64,000 nt of DNA, taken from the NCBI RefSeq assembly GCF_003047285.1, contig NZ_PZYX01000002.1, positions 310,001 through 374,000 on the forward strand, written 5' to 3'. Source of the stretch: Nocardioides allogilvus. Its GTDB lineage: Bacteria; Actinomycetota; Actinomycetes; Propionibacteriales; Nocardioidaceae. This document shows positions 30,960 to 39,680 of this stretch, in pieces; position 1 is the stretch's first letter; each line of letters starts with the position of its first letter. Position numbers and translations under genes: made by a program. The notes under the pieces are model-generated. The model was not told the origin of the DNA. It did not search any database and saw nothing but the letters and a program-made list of their open reading frames with translations.

Positions 30960-31565
30960 ATGAAGCCGTTGCGCTGTCTCCTCCCGGTCGTGCTCGCCCT
31001 GCTGCTCGCCCTCGTCTGCGGCCCGGCCTCCGCCCTCCCCCGCCCGCCCGAGCCGGATCCGGTCGGCATCTGGCCGCTGAGTCCCGAGCCCGACGTGATG
31101 CACGGCTTCGACCCGCCCGACGACCCCTGGGGCTCGGGCCACCGAGGTGTGGACCTCGCCGGCACGGTGGGCCAGTCAGTGCTGAGCGCGATGGCCGGCC
31201 AGGTCGCCTTCGTGGGCAAGATCGCCGGCAAGCCCGTGGTCACGATCACCCACGGCGACACCCGCACGACCTACGAACCCGTCTCCTCCTCGCTCGAGGT
31301 CGGCGCCGTCGTGGCCGCGGGCGACCGCATCGGCTCGCTGAGCCTGCCGTTCAGCCACTGCTTCCCCCGCGCCTGCCTGCACTGGGGCTGGCTGCGCGGC
31401 GAGACCTACCTCGACCCGCTGGGCCTCGTCAGCGACGGCCGCGTGCGACTGCTGCCGCTGTGGCGCGAGTCGCCGATCGACCACGGAGCGACGGCGGCAC
31501 AGTGGCGACCACCACCCCTGCCGTACGCCGCCTGGTATCCCCCGCTCCGGGCCCACCTCCCCTGA
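30960..31565 (+). CDS. Secreted M23 family metallopeptidase (LytM domain)
   Basis: 201 residues. Signal peptide MKPLRCLLPVVLALLLALVC, cut near ASA-L. The M23 fold is seen as HRGVDLAG (first His and Asp of the zinc site) and HCFPRACLHWGW (HxxxxxxxH variant of the usual HxH; His pair around the inserted Cys). VMHGFDPPDDPWGSGH precedes the first ligand. Likely a peptidoglycan endopeptidase or a regulatory LytM protein. Start ATG 30960. It is next to rpsB, as in many actinobacteria. Confidence 0.88.
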   Translation: MKPLRCLLPVVLALLLALVCGPASALPRPPEPDPVGIWPLSPEPDVMHGFDPPDDPWGSGHRGVDLAGTVGQSVLSAMAGQVAFVGKIAGKPVVTITHGDTRTTYEPVSSSLEVGAVVAAGDRIGSLSLPFSHCFPRACLHWGWLRGETYLDPLGLVSDGRVRLLPLWRESPIDHGATAAQWRPPPLPYAAWYPPLRAHLP

Positions 31566-31613
31566 CGACCGAGCCCTGACGACCGAGCCCTGGGTGACCC
31601 GACGCCGCGGTGA

Positions 31614-31649
31614 GTGAGCAACATTTCCCGGGGCGCGAATGTGGCTCAC
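31614..31649. terminator. Hairpin between convergent M23 and xerC genes, copy 1
   Basis: GTGAGC-A-ACATT (31614-31625) pairs with AATGT-G-GCTCAC (31638-31649): 11 bp with one mismatch. It follows the M23 stop by about 50 bases and may serve both convergent genes. It shares sequence with the second hairpin at 31700-31729. Confidence 0.5.
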
Positions 31650-31699
31650 CCACCTGCCTGCCCGCGTGTCCTCGCAACTCGCCGACGCAGCGGTGGTCC

Positions 31700-31729
31700 A
31701 GCCACATTTCCGGCGCTCTGAATGTGGCT
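31700..31729. terminator. Hairpin between convergent M23 and xerC genes, copy 2
   Basis: AGCCACATT (31700-31708) pairs with AATGTGGCT (31721-31729): 9 perfect bp. It shares the ACATTTCC and GAATGTGGCTCA segments with copy 1. It lies 39 bases beyond the xerC stop and probably acts as its terminator. Confidence 0.5.
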
Positions 31730-31767
31730 CAATCACCGCCGCCGAGGGGGCGGAGGCGGAGGTCCGC

Positions 31768-32718
31768 TCAGGCGCGCGGGTGGGCCTGGCGGTAGGCCTG
31801 CCGCAGCCGGTCGGTGGTGACGTGGGTGTAGAGCTGCGTCGTGGCCAGCGAGGCGTGGCCGAGCAGCTCCTGGACCGAGCGCAGGTCGGCCCCGCCCTCG
31901 AGGAGATGGGTGGCGGCGGTGTGGCGCAGGCCGTGCGGGCCCATGTCGGGCGCGCCGGGCACCTCGGCGATCCGGCGGTGCACCAGCTCACGCACGGCAC
32001 GCGGGTCGATCCGGCGACCACGGGCGCCGAGGAAGAGGGCCGCGCCAGCACCCTCGACCCGGATGGCCGGACGGCCCAGGGTGAGCCAGCGGTCGACGGC
32101 CCGAGCAGCCGGCTGGCCGTAGGGAACCGAGCGCTCCTTGCGACCCTTGCCGAAGACCCGCACGACTCGCCGCTGGGTGTCGAGGTCGTCGATGTCGAGG
32201 CCGACCAGTTCTCCCACGCGGATACCGGTGGCATAGAGCAGCTCGAGCATCGCGACGTCACGCAGGCCGATGGGCGAACCGTCGTCGGCCCGCTCGGCGG
32301 CGGCCCGGATCAGGTCGGCGGCCTCGTCGGCGCGGAGCACCGGAGGCAGGGTCTTGTGCTTCTTCGGCGAGCCCAGCGAGGCCCCGGCATCCGACGGAGC
32401 CCGGCCCGTGCGGGCCAGCCACGCCGTGAACACCCGAGCGGCCGTGGCCCGACGGGCGATCGTCGTTCGCGACTTGCCCATGGACTGCTGCTTGGCCAGC
32501 CAGCTGCGCAAAGTGCGCAGGTCCAGCTCGCCGACGTCGACCAGCCCGAGCCGGGTGGCGTGGTCGAGCAGGCTGACGAGGTCACCGAGGTAGGCCCGGA
32601 CCGTGTGCGGGGTCAGGTCGCGTTCGGAGGTGAGGTGCCGCTCGTAGTCGGCCAGGATCTTCGCCATCGACTCCGGGAGCTCGGCGTCGCGCGCCTCCAC
32701 GTCTGCGTCGGTCGCCAT
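31768..32718 (-). CDS. xerC: Tyrosine recombinase XerC
   Basis: 316 residues, the normal XerC length. N-terminal SAM-like domain (about 15-105; ILADYERHLTSERDLTPHTV) and catalytic domain with the full set: Arg167 (ATGIRVGEL), Lys in GKGRKERSVP, His262/Arg265 (PHGLRHTAAT), His288 (LGHAS) and nucleophile Tyr297 (TTQLYTHV). Resolves chromosome dimers at dif with XerD. Start ATG 32718; an earlier in-frame start would overlap dprA. Housekeeping position after dprA, so not a mobile-element integrase. Confidence 0.93.
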   Translation of the reverse strand: MATDADVEARDAELPESMAKILADYERHLTSERDLTPHTVRAYLGDLVSLLDHATRLGLVDVGELDLRTLRSWLAKQQSMGKSRTTIARRATAARVFTAWLARTGRAPSDAGASLGSPKKHKTLPPVLRADEAADLIRAAAERADDGSPIGLRDVAMLELLYATGIRVGELVGLDIDDLDTQRRVVRVFGKGRKERSVPYGQPAARAVDRWLTLGRPAIRVEGAGAALFLGARGRRIDPRAVRELVHRRIAEVPGAPDMGPHGLRHTAATHLLEGGADLRSVQELLGHASLATTQLYTHVTTDRLRQAYRQAHPRA

Positions 32719-32788
32719 CCTGCGATCGTAGGACGGCCTGGGCGGCGGACGCCGGAGCCACGACGGGAGGGTGGGGACCGTCGACCGG

Positions 32789-33925
32789 TCATCGGCCACC
32801 TCCGCCACGTCCGCCCCCTGCGACCAGCCGCCAGCCGTCGACGGCCAGGTGGACCAGGCCGGCCTCGGTCAGCTCCACCAGCACCCGGTCGGCCTCCTGC
32901 ACACCGACGCCCGCGATGCTGCTGATCGACTCGGTGCTGGCCCCCCGCGCGACCGGCACCGCGTCGAGCACCCGCACCTGGCGCAGCGAGAACCCGTCAT
33001 GGGCGCGCTCCGGCCCGCGCGGGACGGCCATCAGGTGCTCCCCCGAGCCGCCGACGAGCTCCAGCACCTCGGCCCCGCTCGTCACCAGCGCGGCCGAGCC
33101 CTTGCGGATCCACTCGTGCACGCCCTGGGACGTCGCGCTGGTGACCGGCCCGGGGACGCCCATCAGCACCCGGCTCAGCTGATCGTTCCAGTGGGCGGTG
33201 TTGAGGGCGCCGCTGCGCAGCGCCGCCTCGACCAGCACCGTGCCGCGGCTCAGCGCCGCGATCAGCCGGTTGCGGGACAGGAAGCGCACCTTGGTCGGCG
33301 CGGAGCCCGGCGGCGCCTCCGAGACCACGGCGTGACGCTGGGCGATGTGGTCGATGAGCTCGCGGTGGGCAGCGGGATAGGCACGATCGGCGCCGCAGGC
33401 GAGCACAGCGACCGTCGCTCCTCCGGCAGCGAGCGCGCCCCGGTGGCCGGCCTGGTCGATGCCGAACGCTGCCCCGGAGACCACCGGCCGGCCCGCGCGG
33501 GCAGCCGAGGCGGCCACGTCCGTGGCGACGTCGAAGCCGTAGGACGTCGCCGACCGCGACCCCACCACGGCGACGGACTCGCTCAGGTCGGTCAGCCGCA
33601 TGGGACCGCGGACCCACAGACCCACGGGCACGCCCCCGAGCCCCTGCACCCGCTGGCCGTGCGCCAGGTCGTCGAGCTGGCTCGGCCACTCGTCGTCGGC
33701 CGGCGTGACGAACCGGACGCGCTGGCGATCGGCCACGGCCAGCACGCGCTCCGGGTCGACCGTCCGCAGCCTTGCGACCAGCTCGGGTCGCTCGTCGCCG
33801 TCCAGCAGCTCCTCGACCGTCCTGGCGGCACCGACGCTCGACACGCTGTCCGAGACGGCGCCGTCACCCGGCTCGATCGCGAGACTGAGCCGGACCCGGG
33901 CGATCAGCTCCTGCGCGGCGCTCAC
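32789..33925 (-). CDS. dprA: DNA-processing protein DprA
   Basis: 378 residues. Rossmann-like DprA core: VAVVGSRSATSYGFDVATDV, VVSGAAFGIDQAGHRGAL, GADRAYPAAHREL and RFLSRNRLIAALSRGTVLVEA. The C-terminal winged helix (about 310-365) is followed by a Gly/Arg-rich tail. Binds ssDNA and loads RecA in transformation. It follows comM with a 4-nt overlap, the usual yraN-comM-dprA group. Confidence 0.95.
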   Translation of the reverse strand: MSAAQELIARVRLSLAIEPGDGAVSDSVSSVGAARTVEELLDGDERPELVARLRTVDPERVLAVADRQRVRFVTPADDEWPSQLDDLAHGQRVQGLGGVPVGLWVRGPMRLTDLSESVAVVGSRSATSYGFDVATDVAASAARAGRPVVSGAAFGIDQAGHRGALAAGGATVAVLACGADRAYPAAHRELIDHIAQRHAVVSEAPPGSAPTKVRFLSRNRLIAALSRGTVLVEAALRSGALNTAHWNDQLSRVLMGVPGPVTSATSQGVHEWIRKGSAALVTSGAEVLELVGGSGEHLMAVPRGPERAHDGFSLRQVRVLDAVPVARGASTESISSIAGVGVQEADRVLVELTEAGLVHLAVDGWRLVAGGGRGGGGR

Positions 33926-35538
33926 GACGCCAGCTCCATGAACGACATCGCCTCGAGGTTGATCGGCCCGCTGCCGCGCAGGGCGAGCGCCGTCTCGACA
34001 TCCTGCTCCAGCGGCACCTCCCGCCCGGCCAGGTCGGCCACCGAGAGCGCCACCCGGTGCACGCGGGTCATGCCGCGGCGGGTGAGCCGCCCCTGGGACA
34101 TCGCGTCGTCGAGCAGCACCTGCCCCTCGTCGGGGAGCGGCCAGTGCTCGGCGAGCACCGGCCCGGGGACGGCCGAGTTGAGGGCGAACCCGAGCCCGGC
34201 ATAGCGGACAGCCTGGCGAGAGCGGGCAGCCGAGACCATCGAGCGGAGCTCCGCCGAGGTGCGGCGATGGGCGAACGGATCTCGACCGCGATGGCCGGCC
34301 ATGGGCTGAAGCTCGCGCCAGATGTCGATGCGGTCGATGATCGGGCCGCTCAGCTTGCGCTGGTAGTTGCGGCGGACCGCGTCAAGGCAGTCGCACGTCA
34401 GGACGGAACCCTGGGCGTGGAAGTTGCCGCACGGGCACGGGTTGGCGGCGAGAACCACCATCCCCCGGGCGGGATAGGTCGCGGACTCCTCACCGCGGGC
34501 GATCGACACCTCTCCCGCCTCCAGCGGCTGCCGCAGGGCGTCGATCACGTCGGCGCGGAACAACGGGAACTCGTCGAGGAAGAGCACACCGTGGTGGGCG
34601 AGGCTCACCTCGCCGGGCCGGGCGCGGCCGGTGCCGCCGCCCAGGATGCTGGCCCGGCTGGCGTCGTGGTGGGGCGCGAAGAACGGCGGCCGCGTCACCA
34701 GCGAGTCGAGGGTGCCCACGAGCGAGTGGACCGCGGTCACCTCGAGGGACTGCTCCAGGGTGAGGTCGGGCAGGATCGTCGGGATCCGCTCGGCGACCGT
34801 CGTCTTGCCGGCGCCGCGCGGACCGCTGAGCATGATGTGGTGACCGCCGGCGGCCGCCACCGTGACGGCGCAGATCACCTCCTGCATGCCCTCGACCTCG
34901 GACATGTCGACCTCGTCGCGGAGGTCCTGGCCGCGCCACGACAGCAGCCTCGCCGACGTCGTGCCCTCCACGGGCGGCGCGGCCGGCACGTCCTCGCCCC
35001 GCAGCTCGGCGACCACCTGGGCCAGGGAGCGCATCCCGAAGACCGTCATCCCCGGCACCATCATCGCCTCCTGCGCCTGCGGCTCGGGGACGAAGACGCG
35101 GTGGATGCCGCGCGCCCTCGCGGCCAGCACCATCGGCAGCACCCCGGTCACCGGACGCAGGTTGCCCGACAGCGTGAGCTCGCCGATGAACGCGGTGTCC
35201 TCGAGGGCGGCCTGCTCGATGCGGTGGTCGGGAGCTCCGTCCTTCGGACGCGTCCGGTCGGCGGCCTTCACCGCCACCGCGATCGCCAGGTCGAAGTGGG
35301 TGCCGCTCTTGGGCAGGTCGGCCGGCGCCAGCAGGATCGTCACCCTCCTGCTCGCCGGCCACGACGGGACGGCGTTGTTGATCGCCATCCGCACCCGGTC
35401 GCGCGCCTCCTGGATGGCCTTGTCGGGCCGGCCCACCAGGAAGGTGCCCGGGGTGCCGGCCGAGATGTCGACCTGGACGTCGATGAGGTGTCCCTCGGTG
35501 CCCGCGAGGGCGATGCAGCGAGCGGTGGCCAGTGTCAT
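33922..35538 (-). CDS. comM: ComM/YifB family Mg-chelatase-like AAA+ ATPase
   Basis: 538 residues. N-terminal lon-protease-like domain (DVQVDISAGTPGTFLVGRPDKAIQEARDR type opening), then AAA+ module with Walker A GPRGAGKTT, Walker B VLFLDEF and sensor AANPCPCG. A zinc-like Cys cluster (CPCGNF, TCDCLD) follows. C-terminal Mg-chelatase helical domain. In other bacteria ComM drives branch migration during transformation. Start ATG 35538 overlaps the yraN stop by one base; an ATG two codons upstream is the alternative. Confidence 0.95.
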   Translation of the reverse strand: MTLATARCIALAGTEGHLIDVQVDISAGTPGTFLVGRPDKAIQEARDRVRMAINNAVPSWPASRRVTILLAPADLPKSGTHFDLAIAVAVKAADRTRPKDGAPDHRIEQAALEDTAFIGELTLSGNLRPVTGVLPMVLAARARGIHRVFVPEPQAQEAMMVPGMTVFGMRSLAQVVAELRGEDVPAAPPVEGTTSARLLSWRGQDLRDEVDMSEVEGMQEVICAVTVAAAGGHHIMLSGPRGAGKTTVAERIPTILPDLTLEQSLEVTAVHSLVGTLDSLVTRPPFFAPHHDASRASILGGGTGRARPGEVSLAHHGVLFLDEFPLFRADVIDALRQPLEAGEVSIARGEESATYPARGMVVLAANPCPCGNFHAQGSVLTCDCLDAVRRNYQRKLSGPIIDRIDIWRELQPMAGHRGRDPFAHRRTSAELRSMVSAARSRQAVRYAGLGFALNSAVPGPVLAEHWPLPDEGQVLLDDAMSQGRLTRRGMTRVHRVALSVADLAGREVPLEQDVETALALRGSGPINLEAMSFMELAS

Positions 35539-35921
35539 CAGCACAACCCCCGGACGTGCTCGAGCTCCGGCTCGCCGGTCCGCGGACGCAGCACCGCGAC
35601 GAGGTCGAGACGGATGTCGTCGGGGTGGGCGTCGTGGACGCTCAGCCAGCAGGCCGCGAGCCGGCGCAGGCGCTCGACCTTGCTCCGGCGGATCGACTCG
35701 TGGGGGGTGCCGTAGTCGTTGGAGCTGCGCGTCTTGACCTCGCAGATCACCAGCGTGCGCCCCTCCCGCAGCACCAGGTCGATCTCGCCCTGGGGGCAGC
35801 GCCAGTTGTGGTCGAGCAGCACCATGCCCTGGCGCGTCAGGAAGAGGGCGGCCAGCCGTTCGCCGTACGCCCCGAGCGCCTGGTTGTGGGTGAGCTGCGG
35901 CGGACTGCCTGCGGTGTCCAT
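35538..35921 (-). CDS. yraN: YraN/UPF0102 nuclease-like protein
   Basis: 127 residues. Predicted restriction-endonuclease-like fold: GAYGERLAALFLTRQG, the GEIDLV and EVKTRSS motifs (Asp, Glu, Lys of the D-ExK site), then a basic helix. Probable structure-specific nuclease, role unproven. Start ATG 35921 chosen because GGAGGT stands 5 bases upstream; that site lies on one arm of a perfect hairpin (35924-35947). First gene of yraN-comM-dprA. Confidence 0.92.
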   Translation of the reverse strand: MDTAGSPPQLTHNQALGAYGERLAALFLTRQGMVLLDHNWRCPQGEIDLVLREGRTLVICEVKTRSSNDYGTPHESIRRSKVERLRRLAACWLSVHDAHPDDIRLDLVAVLRPRTGEPELEHVRGLC

Positions 35922-35923
35922 GG

Positions 35924-35947
35924 GTGACCTCCTCGATCGGAGGTCAC
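35924..35947 (-). promoter_or_regulatory. Perfect 9-bp hairpin over the yraN ribosome-binding site
   Basis: GTGACCTCC (35924-35932) and GGAGGTCAC (35939-35947) are exact inverted repeats around TCGATC. In the mRNA the arm next to the start codon carries GGAGGT, 5 bases before the yraN ATG, so folding would hide the ribosome-binding site, as seen for infB. Confidence 0.55.
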
Positions 35948-36055
35948 AGCACACCGGCTGCCACGGACAACCGCGCGCCCGACCGGGACCGGGCTGTGGA
36001 CGACGCAGCGCGGCACCCGGCTGTGGACGGATTGCGGCCCGTCCCGGGCACCGGA

Positions 36056-36364
36056 TCAGTCCTTGGGAGGCTCGATCTCCTGCTCGCTGAGCTCCTCGAC
36101 GTTGACGTCCTTGAACGTCAGCACCTTGACGTTCTTGGCGAACCGGGCCGGGCGGTACATGTCCCAGACCCAGGCGTCGGTCATCGAGACCTCGAAGAAG
36201 ACGTCACCGTTCTCCGTGCGGGCCCGCACGTCCACCTGGTTGCACAGGTAGAACCGGCGGTCGGTCTCCACGACGTACTTGAAGATGGTGACGACGTCGC
36301 GGTACTCCCGGTAGAGGGTGAGCTCCATCTCGGTCTCGTACTTCTCGAGCTCCTCGGCGCTCAT
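36056..36364 (-). CDS. DUF2469 family protein
   Basis: 102 residues. SAEELEKYETEMELTLYREYRDVV and VETDRRFYLCNQVDV are the hallmarks of DUF2469, a small actinobacterial protein of unknown function always found near rnhB-lepB. No signal peptide. Acidic. Three bases separate it from rnhB upstream, so they are co-transcribed. Confidence 0.92.
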   Translation of the reverse strand: MSAEELEKYETEMELTLYREYRDVVTIFKYVVETDRRFYLCNQVDVRARTENGDVFFEVSMTDAWVWDMYRPARFAKNVKVLTFKDVNVEELSEQEIEPPKD

Positions 36365-36367
36365 GCC

Positions 36368-37087
36368 TCACTCCTCCTCGTACGACGCAGCGTCGTGGTG
36401 CTCATTCTGCACATCCAACGGCGGCTCGAGCCCCGCGGCCCGCCGCACGTTGACGAACCGCATGCGGTGCACGGGCGACGGGCCGTGCTCGTCGAGCGCG
36501 ACCGAGTGCACGTCGGTGATGTAGCCCTTGTGGGTCTTGAAGTCATAGACGGGGTACGTCGAGTCGAGCTCGACCATCATCCGGTCCCGTGTCACCTTGG
36601 CGAGGACCGACGCGGCGGCGATGCACGCGGCGACCCGGTCGCCCTTCCAGACGGCCAGCCCGGGCACCTCGAGGCCGTCGACGGGGAACCCGTCGGTGAG
36701 GACGTAGGACGGGCGCTCCTCGAGCAGTGCGACGGCGCGACGCAGCGCCTCGACGTTGGCGACGTGCATGCCGAGGCGGTCGCACTCCTCGGAGTCGATG
36801 ACCACGACCGACCATGCGACGGCGCGTCGCACGACCTGGGCGTAGACGCGCTCGCGAGCCTTCTCGGTGAGCAGCTTGGAGTCGGCCAGCCCCGGCACGA
36901 TCCCGGCCCTGCCCGGCGGCAGGATGCAGGCGCCGGCCACGAGCGGGCCGGCGCACGCGCCCCGACCGGCCTCGTCGACGCCGGCGATGGGCTCGATCCC
37001 GACCCGGCGCAGCGCGCGCTCGTAGCCGTAGAGGCCGGCGTCGCGGCGAACGGTGGCGCCGACGGGGAGGTGCGTGAGGGAGGTCAT
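36368..37087 (-). CDS. rnhB: Ribonuclease HII
   Basis: 239 residues. Catalytic GVDEAGRGACAGP (Asp38, Glu39), ADSKLLTEKARERV, and the later Asp in TDGFPV; KVTRDRMM and YDFKTHKGY complete the family pattern. Removes ribonucleotides and RNA from DNA hybrids. Follows lepB with a 10-base gap. C-terminal tail is acidic (ASYEEE). Confidence 0.96.
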   Translation of the reverse strand: MTSLTHLPVGATVRRDAGLYGYERALRRVGIEPIAGVDEAGRGACAGPLVAGACILPPGRAGIVPGLADSKLLTEKARERVYAQVVRRAVAWSVVVIDSEECDRLGMHVANVEALRRAVALLEERPSYVLTDGFPVDGLEVPGLAVWKGDRVAACIAAASVLAKVTRDRMMVELDSTYPVYDFKTHKGYITDVHSVALDEHGPSPVHRMRFVNVRRAAGLEPPLDVQNEHHDAASYEEE

Positions 37088-37097
37088 GGCAGGCGGA

Positions 37098-37904
37098 TCA
37101 GGACGCGGCGGGGATGTCCTCGAACGTGTCCGGACGCGCCACCCAGTCGAAGCGCTCGCGCGGCCACATCAGCACGAAGACCCGGCCGACGACGAGGTCG
37201 ACCGGCACGAACTCGGGTCCGGAGACGCAGTCGGTCTCGGCAGCGGGCTTGCACATGTGCTGGCTGGAGTCGGCCGAGTGGCCCCGGTTGTCGCCCATCA
37301 CGAACACCCGCCCCTCCGGCACCGGCCCGGCGGTCCAGTCGGTCGAGCACTGGTTGACCATCGGGCCGTTGCACTTGGTGCCCTTGTCGTCCTGGACGTA
37401 GGTCTCCTCGTCGAGGGGCTTGCCGTTGACCAGGATCCGCCCCTTCTCGTCGCAGCACTCGATGACGTCGCCGGCGACGCCGATGACGCGCTTCACGAGG
37501 TGGCCACCGGAGGGGTAGAGGCCGATCTTGGCCATCACCTTGGGCAGCGTCCCGGACGGTCCGGCGGACTCGGCGGCGTTCAGCCAGCCGCCCGGGTCCT
37601 TGAAGACCACGACGTCGCCGCGCTGCGGCTCGCCGCCGCCCCAGTAGGAGACCTTCTGGACGAGGATCCGGTCGTCGCGCACGAGACCGGGCTCCATCGA
37701 CTCCGAGGGGATGTAGAACGCCTGGAGGAAGAGCGCCTTGATCGCGATCGCCAGCACCAGCGCGACCGCCAGCAGCAGGATCGTCTCCTGCCAGAGCGGG
37801 AGGTGGTGGCGGTCGGAGCCCTTCTCGCCGTCCTGGGAAGACGACGACCGCGGCCCCTCCGGCTGGGTGTCAGACGGGGAAAGGCCGCGGTCGTGTGAAG
37901 TCAC
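37098..37904 (-). CDS. lepB: Signal peptidase I
   Basis: 268 residues. Hydrophilic N-terminal tail (about 1-37), one membrane helix (ETILLLAVALVLAIAIKALF), catalytic Ser69 in PSESMEPGL and general-base Lys138 in HLVKRVIGVAGD. Box E-like VFVMGDNRGHSADS is near the C-terminus. Cleaves Sec and Tat signal peptides on the outer face of the membrane. Next to rplS, as usual in this group. Confidence 0.96.
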   Translation of the reverse strand: MTSHDRGLSPSDTQPEGPRSSSSQDGEKGSDRHHLPLWQETILLLAVALVLAIAIKALFLQAFYIPSESMEPGLVRDDRILVQKVSYWGGGEPQRGDVVVFKDPGGWLNAAESAGPSGTLPKVMAKIGLYPSGGHLVKRVIGVAGDVIECCDEKGRILVNGKPLDEETYVQDDKGTKCNGPMVNQCSTDWTAGPVPEGRVFVMGDNRGHSADSSQHMCKPAAETDCVSGPEFVPVDLVVGRVFVLMWPRERFDWVARPDTFEDIPAAS

Positions 37905-37960
37905 TTGCAGAGACTATCCAGTGTCCGGTCGATCTCCGGACACGAGGCGCAGGGGCGAGC

Positions 37961-38311
37961 TCAGAACTCGCGGCGCTCCTTGATCTTGGCAGCCTTGCCG
38001 CGCAGGTTGCGCAGGTAGTAGAGCTTGGCGCGACGCACGTCACCGCGGGTGACGATCTCGACCTTCTCGAAGATCGGGGAGTGCAGCGGGAAGGTGCGCT
38101 CGACGCCGACACCGAAGGTGACCTTGCGGACGGTGAAGGTGCGGCCGATGCCCGAGCCGTGGATCCGGATGACGACACCCTGGAACTGCTGGACACGCGA
38201 GCGGCTGCCCTCGATGACCTTCACGTGGACGTTGATGGTGTCACCGGCGCGGAAGGCCGGGACGTCGGTGCGAAGGTTGTTGCTGACGAGCTCGTTGAGC
38301 ACGTTGGTCAT
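37961..38311 (-). CDS. rplS: 50S ribosomal protein L19
   Basis: 116 residues. [20 protein letters not shown] and [22 protein letters not shown] are the bL19 core. At the 30S-50S interface. The start is ATG 38311 with GAGGAG upstream. Separated from trmD by 214 bases containing a possible leader RNA (long-range stem 38328-38336 with 38403-38411). Confidence 0.97.
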   Translation of the reverse strand: MTNVLNELVSNNLRTDVPAFRAGDTINVHVKVIEGSRSRVQQFQGVVIRIHGSGIGRTFTVRKVTFGVGVERTFPLHSPIFEKVEIVTRGDVRRAKLYYLRNLRGKAAKIKERREF

Positions 38312-38327
38312 GATGACTCCTCACGAT

Positions 38328-38411
38328 TGCCACAGGTCAGCCGCGGAATAGTTGTGCGGATCGGTGCGGTCCAGCCTGCGTGGCCGGCGGCGTCGTACAC
38401 CCCCTGTGGCA
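38328..38411 (-). promoter_or_regulatory. Candidate L19 leader RNA stem
   Basis: TGCCACAGG (38328-38336) and CCTGTGGCA (38403-38411) are exact inverted repeats enclosing 66 bases, ending about 16 bases before the rplS start codon on the mRNA. Ribosomal-protein leaders often use such a closing stem. The interior can form smaller GC-rich hairpins (e.g. GGTCCAGCC region). Confidence 0.4.
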
Positions 38412-38525
38412 GGTGATCGTCGCGAACTCCCCCGCTCGTGTTCTCCGGGGCGAGAAGTTTGGCCGACTGGACCAAGGAGCGAGTCTGCCAGATCGGGGCA
38501 ACGTCGGCGAAATCAGCAGCGTGGA

Positions 38526-39680
38526 TCAGCGCCGCCTGGTCAGCACCACGGCACCGGGCTCCCCGGCGAGCGGGCCCCGCAGGCGGTAGCCCGCCTTCTT
38601 GTACATCCGGATGTTGTCCAGGCTCCCCGCGCCCGTGAACAGGACGTACGTCGACACGCCGGCCGGCGCCGCCGCCTCGATGCGCTCCAGCATGTCCCGC
38701 CCGAGCCCCTGCCCCTGCAGGTCGGGGGCCACCATCAGCCGGCCGACGTCCCAGGCGCCGGCGTGGTCGCCGTGCGTCTCCACCCGGCCGCGGGCCGCCG
38801 CGACCAGCCGGCCACCTCGGCGGCGGACGATGACCGTCCACTGGCCCAGCCATCGGCGTACGTCCTCGAGCGACTCGTGGAGGGCGGGGATCCGCACGCT
38901 CGGGTTGGCGTCCTGCTCGGCCACCCAGCAGGCGAGCTGCAGCGTGAGGATCTCGCCCGCGTCGGCCGGGGTGGCGAGGCGGACCTCGTCGTCGCCGACG
39001 GTGGTGGCGGCGACCAGGTCGGGCCGGCGCTCGGCGGTGCGCCGCACCGCCTGCTCGCGCCGCCAGCGGGCGATCTTGCCGTGGTCGCCGGAGAGCAGCA
39101 CGTCAGGCACGTCGTGGCCGCGCCAGGAGGCGGGCTTGGTGTAGACGGGGTATTCGAGCAGGCCGTCCTCGTGGGACTCCTCGACCAGCGACTCGGCGTT
39201 GCCCATGAAACCGGGGATGAGGCGCACGACGGCCTCGGTGATCGCGAGCGCGGCCACCTCTCCCCCGTTGAGGACGTAGTCGCCGAGCGAGATCTCGCGG
39301 ACGGTGCCGATCGTCGCGGCGTGCTCGATCACGCGCTGGTCGATGCCCTCGTAGCGGCCGCAGGCGAAGACGAGGTGCTCGTGCGCCGACAGCTCGCGGG
39401 CCACGGCCTGGGTGAAGGGCTGTCCGCTGGGCGTCGTGAAGATGATCGCCGCGCCGGTGGCGACCTCGTCGAGGGCCGCGCCCCACGGCTCGGGCTTCAT
39501 CACCATGCCGGCGCCACCGCCGTACGGCGTGTCGTCAGTGGTGTGGTGCTTGTCGGTCGTCCAGTCGCGCAGGTCGTGCACGGCGATGTCGAGCAGGCCC
39601 TTGGCGCGCGCCTTGCCGGGCAGGCTCAGCTCGAGGGGCGCGAGGTAGTCGGGGAAGATCGAGAGGATGTCGATCTTCAC
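38526..39680 (-). CDS. trmD: tRNA (guanine37-N1)-methyltransferase TrmD fused to a GNAT acetyltransferase
   Basis: 384 residues against about 230-250 for ordinary TrmD. Residues 1-~215 are Trm[28 protein letters not shown], and the SAM knot [21 protein letters not shown], and [17 protein letters not shown]. Residues ~231-384 are a GNAT domain ([20 protein letters not shown]; acetyl-CoA loop [11 protein letters not shown] at 321-331; [10 protein letters not shown]). One uninterrupted frame. The start is GTG 39680, overlapping the rimM stop (GTGA). The acetyltransferase part has no known link to m1G37 formation. Confidence 0.93.
   Translation of the reverse strand: MKIDILSIFPDYLAPLELSLPGKARAKGLLDIAVHDLRDWTTDKHHTTDDTPYGGGAGMVMKPEPWGAALDEVATGAAIIFTTPSGQPFTQAVARELSAHEHLVFACGRYEGIDQRVIEHAATIGTVREISLGDYVLNGGEVAALAITEAVVRLIPGFMGNAESLVEESHEDGLLEYPVYTKPASWRGHDVPDVLLSGDHGKIARWRREQAVRRTAERRPDLVAATTVGDDEVRLATPADAGEILTLQLACWVAEQDANPSVRIPALHESLEDVRRWLGQWTVIVRRRGGRLVAAARGRVETHGDHAGAWDVGRLMVAPDLQGQGLGRDMLERIEAAAPAGVSTYVLFTGAGSLDNIRMYKKAGYRLRGPLAGEPGAVVLTRRR

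Noticed and set aside
31768..32718. Integrase of a mobile element
   Set aside because: The tyrosine recombinase sits after dprA-comM in a housekeeping order, has XerC length, and there is no tRNA, direct repeat or phage gene beside it.
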